Shown here in pieces: positions 13,976 through 21,855 of a DNA stretch of 33,555 nucleotides. Position numbers and translations under genes: made by a program. Below the pieces are notes generated by a model. That model did no database searches. It saw only the letters and a list, made by a program, of their open reading frames with translations, and was not told the origin of the DNA. The first letter of the stretch is position 1. Each line of letters starts with the position of its first letter. The DNA comes from Clostridia bacterium (GTDB lineage Bacteria; Bacillota; Clostridia; Oscillospirales; QAMX01): assembly GCA_017532825.1 (NCBI GenBank), contig JAFXIT010000038.1, positions 1-33,555 of the forward strand, read 5' to 3'.

Positions 13976-16450
13976 ATGAAAAAATATATGGTCATAGACG
14001 GCAACAGCATCATAAACCGTGCCTTTTACGGTCTGCCGCCGATGAACGCCGAGGACGGAAGACCGACTAACGCTCTGGTCGGTTTTTTTGCCATACTTCA
14101 CAGACTTCTCAAGGCCGAGGAGCCAAACGGAGTATGCGTCTGCTTTGACCTCCATGCGCCCACCTTCCGCCATAAGATGTATTCGGGCTACAAGGCTACC
14201 CGCCACGGTACGCCTCCCGAGCTGATAGAGCAGATACCCATGCTCAAGGAGCTCCTTGACGGCATGGACATACCCAGATACGAGCTTGAGGGCTACGAGG
14301 CAGACGACCTGCTTGGCACCATCAGTCGCCGTGTCTGCGAGGGAGGGGACAGCTGCCTGCTGGTCACGGGCGACCGAGACAGCCTTCAACTTGTCGGCAA
14401 CGGCACCATCCTTCGCTATATCTCCACGGGCAATAAGGAGGATACCCTCTACGATGCACTGAGGATATCCATCGACTACGGCGTCGAGCCGACACAGCTT
14501 ATCGACGTCAAGTCCCTCATGGGCGACACCTCCGACAATATCCCGGGGGTAAAGGGTGTGGGTGAAAAGACTGCACTTTCGCTGATACAGAGCTACGGTG
14601 ATCTTGAGGGGGTCTATGCACACCTTGACGAGCTTCGCCCAGTCCTCAGACAAAAGCTTGAAAACGACCGTGAAAACGCCTTAATGAGCCTTACCCTTGC
14701 CCGTATCGAAAGAAACGCTCCCCTTGAGTTTACGCCCTCCGAGCTTGACCGTCCGATAAGGACCGAGGGTGAAATATACGACGCCATGCGCTCCCTTTCC
14801 TTAAACACCGTTATCTCAAAGTTCGGCATCCGCCCCGCCGCCGAAAAGGAATCTTCTGCCGTCGGACTGACGGTCGCACGGGTCGAGGACGGACTTGAAA
14901 AGGGATGGGCTTATTTTGAAGGGGAGGACGGACTGTATTCCTCCGACGGCGAAAGGGTCTGCCGTTCAAATGATCGCCCTTGCGACCTATTTGACGGAGG
15001 TACGGTGTGGTATTCAAAGCCCATGGTAAAGGCCGCACTTGAAAAGGGGGAGAAGCCGCCCTGCGTAGCCTTTGACGTACTTCTTGCGGCCTACGTTTTA
15101 AATCTGCCGACCGAGCTTTTCTCCCTTTGCGAAAGGCTTTTAAACGTTGCCCCCGACTCTCCCGCCGCATCCGCCTTGGCACTTGCAAGGCTTCGCCCCC
15201 TGCTTGAAAGCAGAATAAAGGAGGAAGGTCTTGAATTTATCTACTATTCCATCGAGCTTCCCCTTGCAGGTGTGCTTGCCGAGATGGAGCATGCGGGCTT
15301 TGCAGTTGACAGAGACTCGCTTTTAGCCTTCGGAGAAGGGCTTGAGGCCGAGGCCGACACATTAAAGGATGAGATATACTCCCTTGCGGGGCATGAATTC
15401 AATATAAATTCTCCAAAGCAGCTCTCGGTGGTACTCTTTGAAGAACTGGGGCTTCCTGCAGGGAAAAAGACACGCACCGGTTATTCTACCGACATCGACG
15501 TGCTCAAGCACCTGACAAGCCGCCACCCCATAGTTGAAAAGATACTCCGCTACCGAGGCTTTACAAAGCTTCGCTCGACCTACGTTGAGGGGCTTGAAAA
15601 GCAGATATCCGCCGACGGACGGATACACTGCCATCTCAACCAGACCGGCACCGTCACCGGCAGGATAAGCTCCTCCGAGCCAAACCTCCAGAATATCCCC
15701 GTCCGCTCCGACCCCGGAAGCGAGCTTCGAGGGATGTTTATTGCAGGGGAGGGTATGATGCTTGCCGATGCCGATTACTCCCAGATAGAGCTGATGGTAC
15801 TCTCCCACGTCGCAGGGGACGAGCTTATGATGAAGGCCTTCAACGAGGGCGCCGATATCCACCGTGCCACGGCGGCGCTTGTATGCGGCGTCGAGCCCGA
15901 CGAGGTAACGCCTGCCCAGAGAAGCGCGGCAAAGGCGGTAAACTTCGGCATCGTCTACGGCATCTCCGATTTTTCGCTTGCCGACGACATCGACTCTACC
16001 CGTGCCTACGCAAAGGAGCTCATCGACGCCTACCTCTCCACCTACTCGGGTGTACGGGACTATATGCAGGCGACGGTTGAGTTTGCAAGGGAAAAGGGCT
16101 ACGTCTCGACGATGTTTGGCAGGCGCAGATACATCCCCGAAATAAAGCACTCCAACTTCAACCTTCGCAAGGCCGCCGAGCGCATTGCCTACAATACCCC
16201 CATTCAGGGTACTGCGGCCGACATAATAAAGCTTGCGATGGTAAACGTCTCAAGGCGCCTCAAGGCCGAGGGTCTCCAAACGAGACTGATACTTCAGGTG
16301 CACGACGAGCTGATAACCGAAGGCCCTGCCGCCGAGGCCGAGTCTGCCCTTGAGATACTGACCTCCGAGATGGCCCGTGCGGCGACCCTTGCCGTGCCGC
16401 TGAACGCCGATGGAAGCATCGGGCGGAGCTGGAAGGAGGCAAAGGCGTGA
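13976..16450 (+). CDS. polA: DNA polymerase I, proofreading domain degenerate
   Basis: This 824-residue enzyme fills gaps and removes primers in replication and repair. Residues 1 to about 290 form the 5' nuclease (KYMVIDGNSIINRAFYGLPP, then YEADDLLGTISR and SLMGDTSDNIPGVKGVGEKT). The middle region (about 300-420) corresponds to the 3'-5' exonuclease but is short and lacks a visible DxE first motif, so proofreading is probably lost. The polymerase domain has motif A DYSQIEL (Asp600), motif B KAVNFGIVYG (Lys653) and motif C QVHDEL (Asp777). The ATG at 13976 is preceded by GGGGGGTG. Its stop overlaps the GTG start of the phosphatase gene by 4 nt, starting a tight cluster with rimI and tsaD. Confidence 0.97.
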   Translation: MKKYMVIDGNSIINRAFYGLPPMNAEDGRPTNALVGFFAILHRLLKAEEPNGVCVCFDLHAPTFRHKMYSGYKATRHGTPPELIEQIPMLKELLDGMDIPRYELEGYEADDLLGTISRRVCEGGDSCLLVTGDRDSLQLVGNGTILRYISTGNKEDTLYDALRISIDYGVEPTQLIDVKSLMGDTSDNIPGVKGVGEKTALSLIQSYGDLEGVYAHLDELRPVLRQKLENDRENALMSLTLARIERNAPLEFTPSELDRPIRTEGEIYDAMRSLSLNTVISKFGIRPAAEKESSAVGLTVARVEDGLEKGWAYFEGEDGLYSSDGERVCRSNDRPCDLFDGGTVWYSKPMVKAALEKGEKPPCVAFDVLLAAYVLNLPTELFSLCERLLNVAPDSPAASALALARLRPLLESRIKEEGLEFIYYSIELPLAGVLAEMEHAGFAVDRDSLLAFGEGLEAEADTLKDEIYSLAGHEFNINSPKQLSVVLFEELGLPAGKKTRTGYSTDIDVLKHLTSRHPIVEKILRYRGFTKLRSTYVEGLEKQISADGRIHCHLNQTGTVTGRISSSEPNLQNIPVRSDPGSELRGMFIAGEGMMLADADYSQIELMVLSHVAGDELMMKAFNEGADIHRATAALVCGVEPDEVTPAQRSAAKAVNFGIVYGISDFSLADDIDSTRAYAKELIDAYLSTYSGVRDYMQATVEFAREKGYVSTMFGRRRYIPEIKHSNFNLRKAAERIAYNTPIQGTAADIIKLAMVNVSRRLKAEGLQTRLILQVHDELITEGPAAEAESALEILTSEMARAATLAVPLNADGSIGRSWKEAKA

Positions 16451-16857
16451 GGATACTCTTTGTATGTACCGGTAACACCTGCCGCAGTCCGATGGCAGAG
16501 GCTCTGTTTAACGCTTCGTGCGGTGTAAAGCATTTCGCTTTAAGCGCAGGCATTGCCGCCTTTGACGGGGCGACTGCCTCCGAAAATGCCGTTCTTGCGA
16601 TGGAGGAGCGGGGAATAGACCTCTCGTCCCACCGTTCTCGCCCTCTTACGCCCGAGCTTTTGAATGGGGTGGACAGGGTATACTGTATGACTTCCCGCCA
16701 CGCACGGGCGATAGCGGCGGCCTATCCCGATCTGAAAACGCCGATATACGTCCTTGAGCCTGCCATACCCGACCCCTACGGCGGAAGCCTTGAGGACTAC
16801 CGCCTCACCGCCGATGCCCTTTCGGCGGCGGTGGAGGAGATCATTTCGGAGCTTTGA
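16447..16857 (+). CDS. Low-molecular-weight protein tyrosine phosphatase
   Basis: A 136-residue cytosolic phosphatase. The P-loop CX5R is Cys7 to Arg13 (VCTGNTCRSPMAEAL) and the general acid is probably Asp109 in IPDPYGGSLEDYR. The family removes phosphate from tyrosine, or from arginine in the YwlE branch of Firmicutes. The residue after the first P-loop threonine-glycine-asparagine is Thr11, which in YwlE-type enzymes is linked to arginine preference, so protein-arginine phosphatase is a good alternative. The start is a GTG whose last two bases overlap the polA stop (GTGA), implying translational coupling. Confidence 0.9.
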   Translation: MRILFVCTGNTCRSPMAEALFNASCGVKHFALSAGIAAFDGATASENAVLAMEERGIDLSSHRSRPLTPELLNGVDRVYCMTSRHARAIAAAYPDLKTPIYVLEPAIPDPYGGSLEDYRLTADALSAAVEEIISEL

Positions 16858-16858
16858 T

Positions 16859-17314
16859 ATGGATATATTGGTTTTTAGACTTAACCACACCTCCTCGGCC
16901 GAGCTTGCCGAGCTTGAAAAGTCCTGCTTTAGCGACCCTTGGACGGTCGGAATGTTCCGTGACAGCTTTAACGACCCCCTGACACGCTGTTTTGGAGCTT
17001 CTGTCGGAGGAAAAACGGTCGGATTCGGAATGATGATGGCCGTCGCAGAGGAGGGAGAGATACTCCGCATAGCGGTCCGCCCCGAGCTTCGCAGGGGCGG
17101 CATAGGCCGTGCCTTGATGCAGACCATGGTAGATGCCGCCGCAGAGGAGGGACTTACCTCGATGACCCTTGAGGTACGTGCCTCCAATATTCCCGCCACC
17201 GAGCTCTACAAGGCCTTCGGCTTTGAAGAGATCGCCATTCGTAAAAACTACTACGAGCATCCGACCGAGGATGCCCGTATCATGGAGAAGAAGCTATGCT
17301 CGTACTCGCAATAG
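16859..17314 (+). CDS. rimI: Ribosomal protein bS18 alanine N-acetyltransferase (RimI-type GNAT)
   Basis: A 151-residue GNAT acetyltransferase. The acetyl-CoA loop is visible as RPELRRGGIGRALMQTMV, followed by LEVRASNIPATELYKAFGFEEI and RKNYYEHPTEDARIMEK, all typical of RimI. The start is the ATG at 16859 with CGGAG upstream, one base after the phosphatase stop. The gene overlaps tsaD by 19 nt, the standard rimI-tsaD neighbourhood. The usual third partner, tsaB, is not in this window. Confidence 0.93.
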   Translation: MDILVFRLNHTSSAELAELEKSCFSDPWTVGMFRDSFNDPLTRCFGASVGGKTVGFGMMMAVAEEGEILRIAVRPELRRGGIGRALMQTMVDAAAEEGLTSMTLEVRASNIPATELYKAFGFEEIAIRKNYYEHPTEDARIMEKKLCSYSQ

Positions 17315-18315
17315 AATCATCCTGCGACGAGACCGCCGCCGCCATCGTGCGTGACGGCAGAGAGGTCCTTTCCTCGGTCGTCGCCTCCCAGGCCGACACC
17401 CACGCCATCTACGGGGGCGTTGTCCCCGAGATCGCCTCGAGAATGCATATAGAAAGCATCTTTTCGGTAGTCGACAGCTGTGTAAAGCAAGCATCTTTAC
17501 ATACCTCGGATATCGATGCTGTGGCAGTTACAGCCGCTCCGGGACTTATCGGAGCCCTGCTTACGGGACTTTCCTTCGCCAAGGCCGCCGCTTTGGCGCT
17601 TGATAAGCCCGTTGTACCCGTCCACCACATAAAGGGACACGTTGCGGCAAACTATATCGCCTTCCCCGAGCTTGAACCGCCCTTTTTTGCCCTGGTAATA
17701 TCGGGCGGACACACCCTTTTTGCCGACGTGCGTGACTACGATGAGATGGAGATACTCGGCTCGTCACGTGACGATGCGGCGGGCGAGGCCTTTGACAAGG
17801 TTGCACGTGTTCTCGGACTGCCCTATCCCGGCGGTAAGGCAATGGACGAGCTAAGGGCGTTGGCAGATCCCAAGGCGGAGTCCTACCGTCTGCCTCGTCC
17901 CGAATTCCCCGATGCGCCGCTCGACTGCTCCTTCTCGGGGCTGAAAACTGCGGTAATAAACCTCTACCATAACGCCCTTCAGAAGGGAGTAGAGCTTGAC
18001 AGAGCCCTCCTTTCAAGGAGCTTTCATGAGGCGGTGGCCGACGTGCTGGTACCCCGTGCGATAAACGGAGCAAGGGCCTGCGGCAGAAATATACTGGCCG
18101 TTGCAGGCGGTGTTGCGGCAAACTCCTACATACGTCAGCGCCTGACCCAAGCCGCAGAAAAAGAGGGGATTAAGCTCTATATCCCGCCGCTGTCGCTTTG
18201 CGGAGACAATGCCGCAATGATAGGCTCTGCAGGCTATTACGCCTACCTTGCCCACGGCGGAGCGGAGTTCGATCTCAACGCATACGCCACCATGTCGCCT
18301 TCGGAGACTTTTTGA
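17296..18315 (+). CDS. tsaD: tRNA N6-adenosine threonylcarbamoyltransferase
   Basis: TsaD transfers threonylcarbamoyl to A37 of ANN-decoding tRNAs, working with TsaB and TsaE. It has 339 residues, the usual length. It starts LVLAIESSCDETAAAIV. The metal ligands are His111 and His115 in VHHIKGHVAANY. Other signatures are LVISGGHTLFADV, GEAFDKVARVLGLPYPGG, and VAGGVAANSYIRQRL near the C-terminus. The ATG lies inside the end of rimI, so translation is coupled. It is the last gene of the polA cluster. Confidence 0.97.
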   Translation: MLVLAIESSCDETAAAIVRDGREVLSSVVASQADTHAIYGGVVPEIASRMHIESIFSVVDSCVKQASLHTSDIDAVAVTAAPGLIGALLTGLSFAKAAALALDKPVVPVHHIKGHVAANYIAFPELEPPFFALVISGGHTLFADVRDYDEMEILGSSRDDAAGEAFDKVARVLGLPYPGGKAMDELRALADPKAESYRLPRPEFPDAPLDCSFSGLKTAVINLYHNALQKGVELDRALLSRSFHEAVADVLVPRAINGARACGRNILAVAGGVAANSYIRQRLTQAAEKEGIKLYIPPLSLCGDNAAMIGSAGYYAYLAHGGAEFDLNAYATMSPSETF

Positions 18316-18657
18316 CGGAGAAGAAAAAATACCGTCGGTATAATCACCTTTACGGACAAAGGTTTACCTTCGGGATATTGCACAATTTAAGCCCCCTGTT
18401 TTTGGTAAAAACGACGGGAATTATCTGCTTGACTTTCCCATGCAACCCCGCATTTTATCCACGTATGGTAACACACTAAAGCGATAATGATTATCACTAA
18501 TTCTAAAAAGGCTTTGTTTTATGCGGATTATTTATTGTGGAAAACTCTGTGGATAATGTGAATAACTTTTTGTAGAGTAAGCTTTACGGGCAGTCCCATT
18601 GACAAGAAGTCGTCTCCGTTGTAAAATATATATAAACACAGAAAAGAGGACTCGGAT
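18316..18657. other. 342-bp gene-free gap with DnaA-box-like cluster
   Basis: No convincing gene is present. The gap holds TTATCCACG (18455-18463), a Fur-like sequence GATAATGATTATCACTAAT (18483-18501), then on the other strand TTTTCCACA (18536-18544), TTATCCACA (18548-18556, a perfect consensus DnaA box) and TTATTCACA (18557-18565), and finally the promoter of the downstream dehydrogenase. The stretch is AT-richer than its flanks. No clear intrinsic terminator for tsaD was seen; ACCTTT/AAAGGT near 18350 is a weak hairpin. Confidence 0.6.
18599..18627 (+). promoter_or_regulatory. Sigma-A promoter of the dehydrogenase-rex pair
   Basis: TTGACA (18599-18604), 17 bp, TAAAAT (18622-18627), 30 bp before the start codon. 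Confidence 0.8.
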
Positions 18658-19812
18658 ATGACCAAGGAACAGATCGCACACTTTGAAAAGATAGTCGCTT
18701 CGCAGCTTGAGCGCATTGAAAAGATGAAGGCTGAGGGCGATTTTATTGACTATTCTGCGCTTGATACGCTCATCATCGGCATCTGCGGCGGCGACGGCAT
18801 CGGTCCGGAGATAACCGCCCAGGGCGAGAGGGTACTGCGCTTCCTGCTTGCCGACGAGCTTGCCGCAGGCAAGGTGGAGTTCAGGCATATCGACGGTCTC
18901 ACAATAGAAAACCGTGTCGCCGTAGGTAAGGCGATTCCCGACGACGTCCTTGAAGAACTCAAGGCCTGCCACGTCATCCTCAAGGGACCGACCACCACCC
19001 CCAAGGCGGGAGACAAGTGGCCCAACATCGAGTCGGCAAACGTCGCCATGAGAAAGTCTCTTGACCTCTTTGCCAACGTCCGTCCCGTCAAGGTGCCCGA
19101 TCAGGGCATCGACTGGGTGTTCTTCCGTGAAAACACCGAGGGCAGCTACGCCGTCGGAAGCCAGGGCATAAACATTGACGATGACCTCGGCATCGACTTC
19201 TGCGTTGCCACCACCCAGGGCTGTGACAGAATAATCCGCCTTGCCTTCGAGTATGCCCGCAAGACCGGCAGAGGCAGGGTAGACGCCGTCACCAAGGCAA
19301 ACATAATCAAGACCACCGACGGCAAGTTCCTGCGTGTGTTCGAAAAGATCGCCGAGGACTATCCCGAGATCGCCCACGACAACTGGTTTATAGATATAAT
19401 GACGGCCAACCTCATCAACGAAAAGCGCCGCCGTGACTTCCGTGTTATGGTACTTCCCAACCTCTACGGTGACATCATTACCGACGAGGCCGCCGAGATC
19501 CAGGGCGGCGTGGGTACTGCAGGAAGCGCCAACATAGGCAAGAGGTACGCCATGTTCGAGGCCATACACGGTTCTGCACCCCGTATGGTCGAGGAGGGCA
19601 GAGCACAGTACGCCGACCCCAGCTCGGTCCTTCGTGCCTGCTCGATGCTGCTTGACCACATCGGAAAGGTCGAAAAGGCTGCACTGCTGGAAAAGGCGCT
19701 GGATATCTGCTGTCTGACCGAAAGAAAGGTAGTTCTCACCGGCAGAAGCACCGGCGGAACGGGCGCCGAGTTTGCCGACTACGTAATGGAGACCGTCAAA
19801 GCGCTTTCCTGA
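18658..19812 (+). CDS. Isocitrate/isopropylmalate-type dehydrogenase
   Basis: A 384-residue member of the decarboxylating beta-hydroxyacid dehydrogenase family. It has GICGGDGIGPEIT near residue 45, the substrate segment WVFFRENTEGSYAVGS, the metal-binding NLYGDIITDEAAEIQGGVGT and the cofactor segment FEAIHGSAPRM. NAD-dependent isocitrate dehydrogenase feeding 2-oxoglutarate/glutamate synthesis is the most likely role. No leu genes are adjacent, which argues against LeuB but does not exclude it. An N-terminal extension of about 35 residues with a helical, charged pattern precedes the core. AAGAGGA precedes the ATG. It is followed by rex after 23 bp, suggesting an operon sensing NADH/NAD balance. 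Confidence 0.88.
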   Translation: MTKEQIAHFEKIVASQLERIEKMKAEGDFIDYSALDTLIIGICGGDGIGPEITAQGERVLRFLLADELAAGKVEFRHIDGLTIENRVAVGKAIPDDVLEELKACHVILKGPTTTPKAGDKWPNIESANVAMRKSLDLFANVRPVKVPDQGIDWVFFRENTEGSYAVGSQGINIDDDLGIDFCVATTQGCDRIIRLAFEYARKTGRGRVDAVTKANIIKTTDGKFLRVFEKIAEDYPEIAHDNWFIDIMTANLINEKRRRDFRVMVLPNLYGDIITDEAAEIQGGVGTAGSANIGKRYAMFEAIHGSAPRMVEEGRAQYADPSSVLRACSMLLDHIGKVEKAALLEKALDICCLTERKVVLTGRSTGGTGAEFADYVMETVKALS

Positions 19813-19835
19813 TCTTATCCGAAAGGAGCTCATCT

Positions 19836-20483
19836 ATGAGCAAGAGTGCATTTATCTCTATGGCGGTCATACGCCGTCTGCCAAGGTACTACCGTTACAT
19901 CCACCGACTCTGGCTTGACGGGGTAACCCGAATATCCTCACGTGAGCTGGCCGACAGGATGGAGCTGACGGCATCTCAGGTGCGGCAGGACTTCAACTGC
20001 TTCGGGGAGTTCGGGCAGCAGGGCTGCGGCTATGACGTGGCATTGCTCAACACCGAGATCGCAAAGATACTGGGGCTCAACGAGGGCTACCGTGTCATTA
20101 TGATGGGTGCGGGAAGGCTCGGAAGCTCCATTATCGAAAACTTCAACTTCGAGTCGAGAGGCTTTCACCTTGCGGCGGTGTTTGACAGTGATCCAAACAA
20201 GATAGGCACCGAGATCGACGGACTTAAGATAAACGATCCTGCCGACCTTGAAGGGCTCTGCGGCGGCAGAGAATGCCCCGAGATAGGGGTGCTGTGTGTG
20301 CCTCGTGAGGTCGCACGTGAGTGCGCCCTGGCACTCAAGAAGGCAGGCGTCAAGGCGATATGGAACTTCACCTCCGAAAATCTCTACGACCTTGGGCTTG
20401 TAGTTGAAAACGTACATATATCCGACTCTATATTGACCCTCGGTTACCGTCTTAACGAGCTTGAAAGGGAGCTCTACGGCTGA
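19836..20483 (+). CDS. rex: Redox-sensing transcriptional repressor Rex
   Basis: A 215-residue repressor that binds DNA when NADH is low and lets go when NADH rises. The N-terminal winged helix is ISMAVIRRLPRYYRYI through MELTASQVRQDFNCFGEFGQQGCGY. The C-terminal Rossmann domain has MGAGRLGSSII and FDSDPNKIG. The length is normal. AAAGGAGCT lies upstream of the ATG at 19836. In Clostridia Rex governs fermentation genes; none of the promoters in this window shows an obvious full Rex operator. Its neighbour is an NAD-type dehydrogenase gene, which fits the theme but does not prove regulation. Confidence 0.96.
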   Translation: MSKSAFISMAVIRRLPRYYRYIHRLWLDGVTRISSRELADRMELTASQVRQDFNCFGEFGQQGCGYDVALLNTEIAKILGLNEGYRVIMMGAGRLGSSIIENFNFESRGFHLAAVFDSDPNKIGTEIDGLKINDPADLEGLCGGRECPEIGVLCVPREVARECALALKKAGVKAIWNFTSENLYDLGLVVENVHISDSILTLGYRLNELERELYG

Positions 20484-20494
20484 TATAAAACAAC

Positions 20495-20522
20495 AGACCG
20501 TCTGCAACGCCGCAGACGGTCT
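20495..20522. terminator. Terminator between rex and the convergent secreted-protein gene
   Basis: A perfect 11-bp stem, AGACCGTCTGC / GCAGACGGTCT, has a 6-nt loop followed on the plus strand by a T-rich tract. Confidence 0.82.
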
Positions 20523-20526
20523 TATT

Positions 20527-21699
20527 TTATTTTCCGAGCAGGGGATAGAGCATCCCCACTGCGTCGCCTACGGTAAGCGGGGAGGTCATATCCTCGCCTC
20601 CCGAGAGTGCTCCGAGAGCCATCATATCGGCTGCTGCATCGGATGCCCAGGCGGGTGCGGAGGGGTTGACACAGGCGGCATAGGCGTCTCCGTCCTCCGA
20701 ATCAAACAGACGGGAGAGTATCACCGCCGCCTCCGAGAGGGTGATGGATTCACCGCCTCTGACTGCGGGGTCGATTATGATACCGCTTTCCACCGCAAGG
20801 GCGATATACCCCGAATATTCGTCACCGCCGTATTCAGCCGACACACTCAGGGTCGGCTCAAGCCCTGCCGCACGCATTGCCATGGCGGTAAACTCCGCCC
20901 TCGTCAGAGCCTTTTCGGGCTCCAAAAGGCGTACTCCGCCGACGGTCCTGCCACAGTATATATCCTTTTTTGCAAGGATGGCGGCGGGGTAGTCAAGGGT
21001 CGTTCCGCTGAGATCGTCGTAAAGAAGCTCCGAAGAGACCTTTTCGACCTTTACCTTTACGGTTGCGGGCTCGGAGCGGTTGCCCCTTGAATCTACGGCG
21101 CAGTAGGTAAAGCTGTAGCTTCCGCTCTTGCTGCAGGTGAATACCGTCCTGCCGTCGATGGTCTCAAGACTGCCCTTTTTGGGCTTGGATAGGATGATAT
21201 ATCCCTCAACGTCACCGTCGGGGTCGTAGGCACGCAGGGAGATGGGGGTAGCGATGCCCTTCCCGACGGTTACCGAAATATCGGCGGCCGCAGGTGCGTA
21301 GCATCTTTCCGAAAGAAGATTTATACTGACTGTTGCCTGGGGGCCTGCAAGACTTCCCTTTATGGGGATATAGTCAAACGAGGCCTCGAGCTCGTTTTCG
21401 GTAAAGGGGATAAAGACCATCTCGGAGATGTCCCGTGAGGAAACTATATCGCCCTCACGGAGGGTCTCGCCGCCAAGCTCGAGGATGCCGTCCTCGGGGG
21501 AGGGCATACGCACGAACATCACCGCATCCGCCCCCGAGCCGAAATCGTCGGCATCAAAGACTATTCTTGCGCCGGGCAGACCGTTTTTTGCAAAGGGCAG
21601 GGCCGCAGGAACTGCGGTATCCTTTGCAAGACTCTGCTGCAGAGGGTAGAAAACTATCAGCAGAGCCAGTATAGATATAAGGCTTACCGTTTTTTTCAT
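20527..21699 (-). CDS. Secreted protein with cadherin-like and S-layer-homology-like domains
   Basis: A 390-residue exported protein. An N-terminal signal peptide (MKKTVSLISILALLIVFYP) is followed by a beta-rich region. Then comes an Ig/cadherin-like domain of the tandem type (ISLRAYDPDGDVEGYIILSK, then GSYSFTYCAVDSRGNRSEPATV). The last about 150 residues resemble SLH repeats (ALTRAEFTAMAMRAAGL; YIALAVESGIIID; ITLSEAAVILSRLF), suggesting non-covalent attachment to the cell wall. The function of the exported part is unknown. It is divergent from another exported protein gene (21856) with a shared 156-bp promoter region, and its end meets the rex terminator. Confidence 0.82.
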   Translation of the reverse strand: MKKTVSLISILALLIVFYPLQQSLAKDTAVPAALPFAKNGLPGARIVFDADDFGSGADAVMFVRMPSPEDGILELGGETLREGDIVSSRDISEMVFIPFTENELEASFDYIPIKGSLAGPQATVSINLLSERCYAPAAADISVTVGKGIATPISLRAYDPDGDVEGYIILSKPKKGSLETIDGRTVFTCSKSGSYSFTYCAVDSRGNRSEPATVKVKVEKVSSELLYDDLSGTTLDYPAAILAKKDIYCGRTVGGVRLLEPEKALTRAEFTAMAMRAAGLEPTLSVSAEYGGDEYSGYIALAVESGIIIDPAVRGGESITLSEAAVILSRLFDSEDGDAYAACVNPSAPAWASDAAADMMALGALSGGEDMTSPLTVGDAVGMLYPLLGK

Positions 21700-21740
21700 T
21701 TTGTATCGGTCCTTTCACTTAAAGCTGTATGTAAAGCTAT

Positions 21741-21762
21741 TTTTTGCACGACAATGCAAAAA
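21741..21762. promoter_or_regulatory. Palindrome between two divergent secreted-protein genes
   Basis: TTTTTGCA and TGCAAAAA are perfect 8-bp arms separated by 6 bp, placed 42 bp from one start codon and 94 bp from the other. It could be an operator shared by both genes. The identity of any regulator is unknown. Confidence 0.45.
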
Positions 21763-21789
21763 TAACCGCGGAATATTCTGACAAAACGC

Positions 21790-21818
21790 TTGAATTCAGA
21801 GCCGTATTGGGATATACT
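21790..21818 (+). promoter_or_regulatory. Sigma-A promoter of the exported protein / dusB pair
   Basis: TTGAAT, 17 bp, TATACT (21813-21818), 38 bp before the ATG at 21856. Confidence 0.65.
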
Positions 21819-21855
21819 TATTGTGTGTGACGCTACCGCAAAGGAGGCGGAAAGG

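Noticed and set aside
18455..18565. Chromosomal origin of replication
   Set aside because: No dnaA, dnaN, rpmH or AT-rich unwinding element accompanies the DnaA boxes in this window.
18532..19833. Long minus-strand frame opposite the dehydrogenase gene
   Set aside because: Shadow of a well-conserved enzyme; no ribosome binding site or family match.
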